The position numbers and the translations under genes are program-made. A stretch of 13,233 nt of DNA from SHLQ01 sp964562985 (GTDB lineage Bacteria > Actinomycetota > Acidimicrobiia > Acidimicrobiales > SHLQ01). The notes under the pieces were generated by a model, which saw only the letters and a program-made list of their open reading frames with translations, had not been told where the DNA came from and made no database searches. Shown here piece after piece: positions 1-6,466 of this stretch. How positions within the stretch are numbered: position 1 is the first letter of the stretch; each line of letters opens with the position of its first letter. The DNA is taken from positions 1 through 13,233 of the forward strand of contig CAZLWE010000078.1 of NCBI GenBank assembly GCA_964562985.1. Reading direction: 5' to 3'.

Positions 1-40
1 TAGCTGGGCTGCTGGCGAGAGGCTGCGTCCGCCCGCACCA

Positions 41-57
41 GCAACCCGCAGGGTTGC
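41..57. repeat. Small palindrome, copy 1 of the ACCCTGCGGGT family (inverted)
   Basis: GCAACCC and GGGTTGC form a perfect 7 bp stem around the loop GCA. Read on the minus strand, the core is ACCCTGCGGGT, the same 11-mer found at 9749-9759 just after ffh and at 13098-13108 after rplS. The two plus-strand copies lie just downstream of genes, so this copy could be the terminator of a leftward gene outside the window. That last point is inference. Confidence 0.5.
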
Positions 58-121
58 CCTTCGCAGCTGCGGGCTACCTTTGCATTGTGTGAGTTTGAGC
101 TCGCGATGTTTGGAGGCGCAG

Positions 122-256
122 CCGAGAAACTCGGTTAGCGAACGTAGTGAGCGGCGGGGAGCGTTCAAGCGCCACGCAGGCTGGGCGCCGGGCGGCGGCG
201 ACAAGTCGCAATCTACGCCTGGCGCCCCTCGATTCTGCCGCTCGTTCCTCGCTAAG
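122..256. repeat. Long imperfect inverted repeat
   Basis: The arms pair in register around a centre near base 196. TTAGCGA (135-141) pairs with TCGCTAA (249-255), AGCGGC (150-155) with GCCGCT (237-242), and GCGCCA (169-174) with TGGCGC (220-225). A smaller hairpin, CCGAG-AAA-CTCGG (122-134), abuts the left arm, and GCGAC-AA-GTCGC (198-209) lies near the centre. The result is a large structured element, possibly a miniature mobile or dispersed palindromic repeat. No transposase or clear target-site duplication is visible. Confidence 0.45.
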
Positions 257-309
257 ACTGCTGGCCGGAGGCCGCGTCCGGTTCGACCGGCGGAGCGGGA
301 TCGAACCTC

Positions 310-423
310 ATGCAATCACCGACGCCTCCTCCTCCTCCACCACCACCACCATCATCTACGCCGTCACCGGCAACGAAGAACGATTCGGATTCAGGGTTCT
401 TTGGTCGCTTCAAAAAGCGATAG
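310..423 (+). CDS. Possible small proline-run protein upstream of smc
   Basis: This is a 37-codon reading frame, ATG to TAG, not recognised as any family. The product starts MQSPT, has nine consecutive prolines (residues 6-14), then a Ser/Thr/Asp-rich stretch, and ends in GFFGRFKKR, an aromatic and basic tail that could touch membranes. The proline codons are four CCT then five CCA, a triplet microsatellite, so the run could change length in frame. The Shine-Dalgarno is weak (GGGA at 297-300, 9 bases from the ATG). Two small hairpins (446-481) follow and could end its transcript. It may be only low-complexity intergenic DNA; the non-repetitive C-terminal end is the sole reason to list it. Confidence 0.25.
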   Translation: MQSPTPPPPPPPPPSSTPSPATKNDSDSGFFGRFKKR

Positions 424-445
424 CGGCTGCCATGTGGAGCACTTT

Positions 446-462
446 GGGGAGGGGTAGTCCCC
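446..462 (+). terminator. GC hairpin between the small ORF and smc
   Basis: GGGG (451-454), loop TAGT and CCCC (459-462) form a short strong stem, with a second GGGG at 446-449 as an alternative left arm. It sits just before the palindrome at 464-481. There is no T run, so a terminator role is only a suggestion. Confidence 0.25.
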
Positions 463-463
463 G

Positions 464-495
464 AGTTACACCGATGTAACTTTGCGCGATACGGT
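464..495 (+). promoter_or_regulatory. Palindrome and tentative promoter upstream of smc
   Basis: AGTTACA (464-470) and TGTAACT (475-481) form a perfect 7 bp inverted repeat around CCGA, the size and symmetry of a dimeric regulator's operator; it could also fold as a hairpin. Just downstream, TACGG occurs three times (490-494, 495-499, 501-505). TACGGT at 490-495 fits an actinobacterial -10 (TANNNT) and matches the -10 proposed for the dioxygenase gene at 6455. The -35 is poor. If this is the smc promoter, the palindrome overlies its -35 region and the leader is about 40 bases. The symmetry is visible; the function is inferred. Confidence 0.3.
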
Positions 496-543
496 ACGGA
501 TACGGCGTGCTGGCGGCACGTCAAGATCCCCCGGAGCGTAGTT

Positions 544-3500
544 GTGTATCTGAAAACGTTGACGATGAAGGGCTTCAAGTCTTTCGCGGACTCGATTGAC
601 CTCGAGCTCGAACCAGGCGTCACCGTCGTGGTCGGCCCCAATGGCAGCGGTAAGTCCAACGTGGTCGACGCGATCGCTTGGGTGCTCGGTGCACAAGCTC
701 CTAGCTCGGTGCGGTCCCAGAAGATGGACGATGTCATCTTCGCCGGTACTTCCAAGCGCCCCGCGTTGGGTCGCGCAGAGGTGTCGCTGACCATCGACAA
801 CTCCGATGGAATGCTGCCGACCGAGTTCAACGAGGTCCAGATCTCGCGCACACTCTTCCGTTCCGGCGACAGCGAGTACGCACTCAACGGGGTGCCGTGT
901 CGGCTGCTCGACATCCAAGAGCTGCTGTCCGACTCCGGCGTCGGCCGTACCCAGCACGTCATCGTCAGTCAGGGCCAGATCGACGCAGTGCTCAATGCCC
1001 GCCCAGAAGATCGACGACTGATCATCGAAGAAGCTGCGGGTGTTTTGAAGTTCCGCAAGCGACGCGAGAAGGCGCAGCGTCGCCTCGTCGCTACCGAAGC
1101 CAACCTCACCCGAATCCAGGACTTGCTGCGCGAGGTGCGCCGTCAGCTCCGCCCACTCGAAAAGCAAGCAGACGCTGCCCGCCGCCACGGTGACGTGGTG
1201 GCAGAACTGCATCGCTGTCAGGTGTGGCTTGCCGGACGCGAGCTGCAAACGCTTCGCAAGAAGATGGACACGCACGCCACCGACCGGCGTGACTTTGTCA
1301 CCAAAGACCGTGACCTACGGTCGTTGCTGGCCCAGCTCGATACCGACATCATTGGCCTCGAAAGTGACCTCTCCGCCCAAGGCGCGGTCGACCTCGGCGA
1401 CGCCCTGGCCCGCCTCGAAGGGCTCCACCAAAAAGCCGATGGCGCTCAGAAGCTCGTCGACGAGCGCCTGCGAGGCCTTGCCCGCGAACGTCAAGCCACG
1501 ATCGACGGCGACGTGGTAGCTGCCCTGCGCGCTGAAGTCGGTCAACTCGGCGACCAACTCACCGAGGTCGACGGCGAGATCTTGGGCCTTGCCCCCGAGC
1601 AAGAACTGCTCGTGCAAGGCGAGCACCACCTGTCCGAAGACCGTTCAACCTTCGAACTCGCGCTGTCCTCCCAGGGGGAGGAGAGCGCCGAGGCGGCTGC
1701 TGCTGGTCGTGCCGCCGAGGTGCGAGGCGAGCTCGCTGCCCTTCGCAATTCGATCACCGCCGCGAGTTCCGAGATCGCCAGTATCGACGGTCGTAGCGCG
1801 GCGCTCGACAGCAAGGTCGACGAGCTCCGCTCGAAACAGGAAACAGAACGAGCCAAGCTCGACGCTGCCGTCGAGCGTGAACAGGCACTTGTTGCAACGG
1901 CAGACTCCGCCGCGACCGAGCATCTCGCCGCCCAAGAAGCATTCGCCGCGTTGCAATCTGAGCGGTCTGAAGCCGACGCCGTGTCCCGTTCAGCTCAAGC
2001 TCGATTTGTCGCACTCGGCGAGGCCCTCAATTCGGCTCGGGCCGCCGCTGGCGCCGACGAACTCCAAGACGTTGACGGACTCGTCGGCACGCTTCTTGAC
2101 GTGGTCGCAATCGAGCCTGGCTGGGAGAACGCGGTCGAGGCCGCTCTCGGCGAGGCGCTCTCGGCTGTGGTCGTTGAGTCGGCCGACTCCGGCCGGGCTG
2201 CGCTGGAAGCCTTCGCGAATGGGCGGGGGAGCGGGGCGGTCATCGCTCTCGATGCATCGGCTTCTACCGATCCAGCGAGTCCCGATTCGGTTGTCAATCG
2301 GGTTACTGCGCAACGCACCGACGCTGCCGGCGTGCTCAGCGGGCTGCTCGGCAACATCGACGCCATTGACGGTGACTGGCGAACGGCTCTCGATCGATCG
2401 CTCGAAACGGGTCGTGTCGTCGTTACCAAGGCAGGCGACCGTATTGGCGGCGGCCTCTGGCGTCTCGGCACTTCCGGGGTAGGCGCAACCCGCGCCGCGC
2501 TCGAAGAAGCCGAAGCCGCCGTCGCCGCTGCAGAAGCCGATCGGGAGCGATGCGATCAGGAACTCGCCGTCGCCACCGAAACCGTCGCTCGCTGTCTAGA
2601 AGCCGACCGCAAGGCAGCCTCCACGCTGGATAGCAATGACGCCGAGCTGAACTCCACCACCGAAACCCTGCACCACATCGACGCGCAACTTCGCCAAATT
2701 CAGGTCGAGAGCGACGCATTCGCCACCCAGCGCGAAGAACTCGAAGTACGTTTCGCCCGCGAGAGCGAACGAGCAAACGAGCTCGACGCGTTGTTGCCGA
2801 GCCTCGAATCTGCCGAAGTGCAGTCGGCCGAGCGTGCCCGAGAGCTCGAGGCCACACGAAAGACCTTGACCGGCCGCGGCACGGCACTCGTCGAGCAACG
2901 TCGAGAGTTCGAAGTGCGAACCGCATCGTTGGAAGAGCGGCGTGGGGTGCTCCGACGTCGCTTGGGCGAGGTGCAGGATCGCCTTGAACGCCTTGCCGTC
3001 GAACAGACCGAGTCGGAGAAGAAGCGGGTCGTTCTCGACCGCACCGAATCGCTCACCCAACGCATCGCAGCGCTGCTCGAAACGACTATCACCGACCTGC
3101 GGGTGCATCTCGAAGCGCGTCGAGAAGAGCGCCGTGCGCAGTCTGCGGTCGTCCACGAACTCAGCGCCAAGCTCGATGGCATGCGTTCCCAACGCAGTGC
3201 AAGCGAAACCGAGCTACGCGAACTCACCGAACGAATGTCTCGAATCGACGTCGACGAGGCGGAGACGCGAGTGCGGCTCGAAGCGACCACCGAGGCAATG
3301 CGCCGAGACCTCGATGTCGATCCTCGCGCCGCGATGGACGCACCGCACCCCGAGCTGCCCGACGGCGTTACCCCAGCGGCTCGTGCTCGGGAACTCGAAC
3401 GTGATCTCAAGGTGATGGGCCCGATCAACCCGCTGGCCCTCCAAGAGTTCGAGGCGCTGACCGAACGTCACGAGTTCCTCAAAGGCCAGCTCGAAGACAT

Positions 3501-4071
3501 TCGCTCGACCCGTCGCGAGCTCAACAAGGTCATCCGAGCGATCGACGAAGAGATCGTGACCGTCTTTGCCTCGGCCTATGCCGATGTGGCTGACAACTTC
3601 ACCACCCTGTTCGGTCGGCTCTTCCCCGGCGGCGAAGGCAAGCTCCGCCTCACCGAGCCCAACAACCTGCTGGAAACCGGCATCGAGGTCAGTGCAAAGC
3701 CTTCCGGAAAGAACGTCAAGAAGCTGTCGCTTCTCTCTGGTGGCGAGCGATCTCTGACGGCGCTTGCGTTCCTGTTCGCCGTCTTCCGCAGCCGGCCGTC
3801 GCCGTTCTATGTCATGGATGAGGTCGAAGCCGCTCTCGACGATGTCAATCTGCACCGCTTCTTGAGCCTTGTGGAAGAGTTCCGCAATGAGGCACAGCTC
3901 GTCATCGTGTCGCACCAAAAGCGCACGATGGAAAGCGCGGACTCGCTCTATGGCGTCACGATGGAGCCCGGCGGTTCCTCACGGGTCGTCAGCGAACGCA
4001 GCGAGATCGAGCGCAACTACGGCACGGGGACCACGCGCGACGAGGCACTTGCCGATTCACTGGTCCAATAA
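544..4071 (+). CDS. smc: Chromosome partition protein Smc
   Basis: Smc is the ATPase of the bacterial condensin complex with ScpA and ScpB; it folds and resolves newly replicated chromosomes. The 1175-residue product has the full family layout. The N-terminal ATPase half has Walker A GPNGSGKSN (31-39) and the HVIVSQGQID stretch near 138-147. A long coiled coil follows to about 500, then the hinge at about 505-645 and a second coiled coil to about 1000. The C-terminal half has signature LSLLSGGERS (1061-1070) and Walker B FYVMDEVEAALDD (1088-1100, D1092/E1093). The GTG start is supported by GGAG at 533-536, 7 bases upstream, and by the family's usual MYLK start. Length is normal. scpA/scpB, rnc and mutM are not in the window. 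Confidence 0.97.
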   Translation: MYLKTLTMKGFKSFADSIDLELEPGVTVVVGPNGSGKSNVVDAIAWVLGAQAPSSVRSQKMDDVIFAGTSKRPALGRAEVSLTIDNSDGMLPTEFNEVQISRTLFRSGDSEYALNGVPCRLLDIQELLSDSGVGRTQHVIVSQGQIDAVLNARPEDRRLIIEEAAGVLKFRKRREKAQRRLVATEANLTRIQDLLREVRRQLRPLEKQADAARRHGDVVAELHRCQVWLAGRELQTLRKKMDTHATDRRDFVTKDRDLRSLLAQLDTDIIGLESDLSAQGAVDLGDALARLEGLHQKADGAQKLVDERLRGLARERQATIDGDVVAALRAEVGQLGDQLTEVDGEILGLAPEQELLVQGEHHLSEDRSTFELALSSQGEESAEAAAAGRAAEVRGELAALRNSITAASSEIASIDGRSAALDSKVDELRSKQETERAKLDAAVEREQALVATADSAATEHLAAQEAFAALQSERSEADAVSRSAQARFVALGEALNSARAAAGADELQDVDGLVGTLLDVVAIEPGWENAVEAALGEALSAVVVESADSGRAALEAFANGRGSGAVIALDASASTDPASPDSVVNRVTAQRTDAAGVLSGLLGNIDAIDGDWRTALDRSLETGRVVVTKAGDRIGGGLWRLGTSGVGATRAALEEAEAAVAAAEADRERCDQELAVATETVARCLEADRKAASTLDSNDAELNSTTETLHHIDAQLRQIQVESDAFATQREELEVRFARESERANELDALLPSLESAEVQSAERARELEATRKTLTGRGTALVEQRREFEVRTASLEERRGVLRRRLGEVQDRLERLAVEQTESEKKRVVLDRTESLTQRIAALLETTITDLRVHLEARREERRAQSAVVHELSAKLDGMRSQRSASETELRELTERMSRIDVDEAETRVRLEATTEAMRRDLDVDPRAAMDAPHPELPDGVTPAARARELERDLKVMGPINPLALQEFEALTERHEFLKGQLEDIRSTRRELNKVIRAIDEEIVTVFASAYADVADNFTTLFGRLFPGGEGKLRLTEPNNLLETGIEVSAKPSGKNVKKLSLLSGGERSLTALAFLFAVFRSRPSPFYVMDEVEAALDDVNLHRFLSLVEEFRNEAQLVIVSHQKRTMESADSLYGVTMEPGGSSRVVSERSEIERNYGTGTTRDEALADSLVQ

Positions 4072-4092
4072 GCCCAACTGCAGCGCCTATAT

Positions 4093-4114
4093 CTCCCCTT
4101 TATCCACAGGGGAG
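4093..4114 (+). promoter_or_regulatory. Hairpin over the regulator's ribosome-binding site, carrying a DnaA-box 9-mer
   Basis: CTCCCCT (4093-4099) pairs perfectly with AGGGGAG (4108-4114). The right arm is the only Shine-Dalgarno-like sequence before the regulator's GTG at 4128, so folding would hide it. Bases 4100-4108 read TTATCCACA, an exact match to the classical high-affinity DnaA box, spanning the loop and the first stem base. The hairpin starts 21 bases after the smc stop, so it could also affect readthrough from smc. The pairing and 9-mer are visible; DnaA binding or translational control is inference. Confidence 0.5.
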
Positions 4115-4127
4115 TACTGTTGAAGAC

Positions 4128-4823
4128 GTGCGAATTCTGGTGGTCGATGATGAGGTAGACCTCGCAACTGCGGTTGCGACCGGTCTTCGACGCGAGGGTT
4201 ATGCCGTCGACGTCGTACACGATGGTGCCGAGGCGCTCGAGCGGCTGTCGTTCCAGCCCTACGACTTGATTTGCCTCGATCTCACCATGCCAGTGGTCGA
4301 TGGATTGGAAGTGTGCCGACAAATTCGCCAGGACCCTCCAGAGACCGGTGCACCGCGAATCCTGATGTTGACCGCTCGCGACGCCATCGACGAACGGATC
4401 CTCGGGCTCGACACCGGTGCCGACGACTATCTGGTGAAGCCCTTCGCGTTCGGCGAGCTTTCGGCCCGTATTCGAGTGCTGCTCCGTCGTGATATCGAAC
4501 ACGGATCTGCGGTTCTCGAAGTGGGCCCGCTGCGCCTCGATACGGCCCGCCATGAGGTCTACAAAGGTGAAGAACTTCTCGACCTCACACCCAAGGAGTT
4601 CGCCCTCCTTCGCTACTTCATGACCCATCCGGGCCACGTTCTAAGCCAGGAGCACTTGCTCGAGCATGTCTGGGATGAGAACGCCGACCCGTTCACTAAT
4701 ACGGTTCGGGTGACCGTCGGAACCTTGCGTCGCAAGCTGCAAGCCACGGACGGACCCCAACTGATCGAAACCGTGATTGGATCGGGCTACCGCCTCATCG
4801 ATGCCGAGGTGCCCGCGACGTGA
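4128..4823 (+). CDS. OmpR/PhoB-type response regulator
   Basis: This is a 231-residue DNA-binding response regulator, the cytoplasmic output of the kinase encoded next. The receiver domain (about 1-118) has acidic residues D7/D8, phosphoacceptor D51 (in CLDLTMP), T82 and K104 (in VKPF). A winged-helix DNA-binding domain fills about 128-226 (LTPKEFALLRYF; VRVTVGTLRRKL; GSGYRL). The GTG start gives the classical MRILVVDDE beginning. No upstream in-frame start was found in the 56-base gap, and the AGGGGAG ribosome site lies 13 bases away, longer than usual and inside a hairpin. Its stop overlaps the kinase start by 4 bases. The target genes are unknown; by residues alone it could be MtrA, MprA or TcrA-like, so no symbol is given. 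Confidence 0.93.
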   Translation: MRILVVDDEVDLATAVATGLRREGYAVDVVHDGAEALERLSFQPYDLICLDLTMPVVDGLEVCRQIRQDPPETGAPRILMLTARDAIDERILGLDTGADDYLVKPFAFGELSARIRVLLRRDIEHGSAVLEVGPLRLDTARHEVYKGEELLDLTPKEFALLRYFMTHPGHVLSQEHLLEHVWDENADPFTNTVRVTVGTLRRKLQATDGPQLIETVIGSGYRLIDAEVPAT

Positions 4824-6226
4824 GCGAGGTCGTGCACACCGACGGTGATACCACCGGCGAGTTTCGTCCGCCCGAAGTAGCCGAGGCGCGCAACCAGACA
4901 GTTCGTCGACCAATGAGCGTCGGCATCAACACCGACCGCTTCTTGCCGTCGTGGGCTGGGTCGGTTCGATTCCGAATCGCCTTGCTCTATTCGATTCTCC
5001 TGTTCTTCCTTGCCGCCGTCGTCGTCGGCGGACTCTATGCCGGGATCAGCCGAGAGATCGGTGGATCGCTCACCGACGACGACAGCTTTGACTTCGTTGT
5101 GCGCGACCCAAACACCGGTGAGCAAGTGGCGGTACGGGCCCTCCAAGACTTTGAGGCCGAGGTCGACCGCCGAGCACTCGAAGACCTTCGTCAGTACTCC
5201 TTCGCTGCGTTGGGGATGCTGTTCGTAACGTCGCTCGGCGTTGGTTGGTACGTGGCGGGCATCGTCCTTCGTCCGATCGAACGGATCACCGACGTCGCAC
5301 GATCAATCAATGCCCGCGACCTCAACCGTCGGATCAACCTGAGCGGCCCCGATGACGAACTCGGTCGGCTCGCGAACACCTTCGACGACATGCTCGACCG
5401 TCTCGACATGGCGTTCGCGTCACAGATCCGCTTTATCCACGAAGCCTCCCACGAGTTACGAAACCCGCTAGCCGTGATCCGCACGAACCTCGACGTCACC
5501 CTCGCCGACCCCGACGCCAGTGCGGACGACCTTCGCCGCACCGGAGAGGTCGTCGGGCGATCCGCCGAGCGCATGTCGACCCTTGTGGACGATCTCCTCG
5601 ACCACGCTCGAGCCGAGACCCGCGCTCAACGGGTCGAGGAAGTCGACATCGCCACGATGGCCGAGAGCGTGGCGGAGGAGTTCATCATCCCCGCGTCGGT
5701 CGACGAGGTAACGATCGAGACCGCTATCGATAACGATGAAGATCTCGTGGTAGACGGCGACCCGGTCGCGCTTCGCCGTGCCATTGCCAACTTGCTGGCA
5801 AACGCGATTCGCCTTGCGCCGCCGGAGACCTCGGTTTGGGTGCGCGCGGGAAGCGTCGAGAACTGGGTGTGGATGGGCGTGCAGGACCAAGGCCCCGGCA
5901 TCGCTCCAGGCGATCAACAGCGGGTCTTCCGGCGGCTGTGGCGTGGCGACCAAACGTCCAACTTCAAACGTGACGGACGGTCCGGCCTCGGTCTTGCCAT
6001 CGTGAAACAGATCGCCGAAACCCACGATGGAACCGTCCGCCTCGAGTCCGAGCTTGGGGAAGGTTCAACCTTCGTGATTTGGCTGCCACGTCGAGGCGAG
6101 TCGGGGGAGTTAATCGGTTCCCCCGATGAAGTGATCGAGGCCATTGGGTCGGTCGCTCCGGTTGAAAACCACGAAGATTCCGCAGAAAGTCGTTCACTTA
6201 CAGGGGCTTTACATCCCCCGGATTAG
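4820..6226 (+). CDS. Membrane sensor histidine kinase
   Basis: This is the partner kinase of the preceding regulator, starting inside its stop codon (GTGA), which suggests translational coupling. The 468-residue layout is: a cytoplasmic N-terminal tail of about 50 residues, first membrane helix about 53-76, a short outside loop of about 50 residues, second helix about 127-149, HAMP linker about 150-202, and HisKA with phosphoacceptor H211 (HEASHELRNP). The ATPase domain shows N box N324/N328, G1 DQGPG (356-360) and G2 GLGLAIVK (389-396). The small outside loop argues against a large ligand domain; it may sense envelope state. M32 (4913) is an alternative start, but GAGG at 4806-4809 favours the GTG. 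A 45-residue acidic tail follows the ATPase domain. Confidence 0.93.
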   Translation: MSEVVHTDGDTTGEFRPPEVAEARNQTVRRPMSVGINTDRFLPSWAGSVRFRIALLYSILLFFLAAVVVGGLYAGISREIGGSLTDDDSFDFVVRDPNTGEQVAVRALQDFEAEVDRRALEDLRQYSFAALGMLFVTSLGVGWYVAGIVLRPIERITDVARSINARDLNRRINLSGPDDELGRLANTFDDMLDRLDMAFASQIRFIHEASHELRNPLAVIRTNLDVTLADPDASADDLRRTGEVVGRSAERMSTLVDDLLDHARAETRAQRVEEVDIATMAESVAEEFIIPASVDEVTIETAIDNDEDLVVDGDPVALRRAIANLLANAIRLAPPETSVWVRAGSVENWVWMGVQDQGPGIAPGDQQRVFRRLWRGDQTSNFKRDGRSGLGLAIVKQIAETHDGTVRLESELGEGSTFVIWLPRRGESGELIGSPDEVIEAIGSVAPVENHEDSAESRSLTGALHPPD

Positions 6227-6238
6227 GTTTCGCAGTGT

Positions 6239-6288
6239 CCTGGCAGAACCGGCGGGTCTCTCCCCTCCACCCGTCGGTTTCGCCAAGG
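6239..6288 (+). terminator. Terminator-like hairpin after the kinase gene
   Basis: AACCGGCGGGT (6247-6257) pairs with ACCCGTCGGTT (6269-6279) over 11 positions with one G-T, around an 11-base loop. The stem extends outward through GGC/GCC and CC/GG with a mismatch and a bulge. It begins 12 bases after the kinase stop, the usual place for a terminator, but only three Ts are present, as is common in high-GC actinobacteria. Confidence 0.5.
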
Positions 6289-6299
6289 TGTCAGGGAAG

Positions 6300-6341
6300 C
6301 TCAGCGGATGTGTCATTGGGTGAAGCTCGATTTCCGCTGAG
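6300..6341 (+). other. Second hairpin of the 6239-6426 array
   Basis: CTCAGCGGA (6300-6308) pairs perfectly with TCCGCTGAG (6333-6341), a 9 bp stem with a 24-base loop. The long loop makes a plain terminator less likely and leaves room for an RNA element. I do not recognise it as a known riboswitch class. Confidence 0.4.
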
Positions 6342-6346
6342 GTCCA

Positions 6347-6385
6347 GGAGTTACGGCTAGAGGCTCTGCCCCTAGCCGTAGCTCC
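6347..6385 (+). other. Third hairpin of the 6239-6426 array
   Basis: GGAGTTACGGCTAG (6347-6360) pairs with CTAGCCGTAGCTCC (6372-6385): 14 positions with a single T-G pair and an 11-base loop. There is no T run on either side, so it does not look like a textbook intrinsic terminator. Confidence 0.45.
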
Positions 6386-6393
6386 CTAGGACG

Positions 6394-6426
6394 GAGTGCC
6401 CGGGGGTCGTCCAACCCCGGGCACTC
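6394..6426 (+). other. Fourth hairpin of the array, perfect 12 bp stem
   Basis: GAGTGCCCGGGG (6394-6405) is perfectly complementary to CCCCGGGCACTC (6415-6426), with a 9-base loop. It ends 6 bases before the proposed -35 of the next gene, so it may insulate that promoter from upstream transcription. It has no T tract. Confidence 0.45.
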
Positions 6427-6432
6427 AATGCC

Positions 6433-6460
6433 TTGACCTCGCCTCCAGCACCGTTACGGT
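6433..6460 (+). promoter_or_regulatory. Promoter of the dioxygenase gene, apparently leaderless
   Basis: TTGACC (6433-6438), a 16-base spacer and TACGGT (6455-6460) resemble a housekeeping actinobacterial promoter. Transcription would start about 6-7 bases after the -10, at or next to the ATG at 6467, and no convincing Shine-Dalgarno is present, so a leaderless mRNA is predicted. The -10 lies in the 11-base palindrome ACCGT-T-ACGGT (6450-6460), which could be an operator half-overlapping the promoter. Confidence 0.42.
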
Positions 6461-6466
6461 TGCGAG

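Larger units (their letters stand above)
1..309. other. Non-coding repeat-rich region at the left end
   Basis: I see no convincing gene here. One plus frame is open from base 2 to 457, but its product is Arg/Ser/Cys-rich with no recognisable domain and continues into a His run that is the wrong frame of a triplet repeat, so I do not call it. The stretch holds palindromes at 41-57 and 122-134, a long imperfect inverted repeat (about 135-255), and a degenerate direct repeat: bases 7-31 and 256-280 agree at 21 of 25 positions. Such structure suits dispersed intergenic repeat DNA. The genes usually upstream of smc in actinobacteria (rnc, mutM) are not in the window. Confidence 0.6.

Noticed and set aside
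1..309. Insertion sequence remnant
   Set aside because: Inverted structure is present, but there is no transposase fragment and no clear terminal repeat with target duplication.
285..360. tRNA-like T-arm on the minus strand (GGTTCGATCCC)
   Set aside because: The T stem has two mismatches, and no matching acceptor or anticodon arm is found in the glycine-codon-like repeat upstream.
80..479. Two overlapping open frames upstream of smc (80-457 and 147-479)
   Set aside because: Both run through palindromes and a triplet repeat, have Arg/Ser-rich or His-run products with no domain, and lack good ribosome sites.
252..1275. Minus-strand frames opposite the smc start
   Set aside because: Antisense to conserved Smc coding sequence; low-complexity glycine run and no family match.
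6227..6466. Known riboswitch or SRP RNA in the hairpin array
   Set aside because: I could not find the conserved motifs of TPP, cobalamin, SAM or c-di-AMP riboswitches, the GGAA loop of SRP RNA, or six-cytosine loops of 6C RNA.
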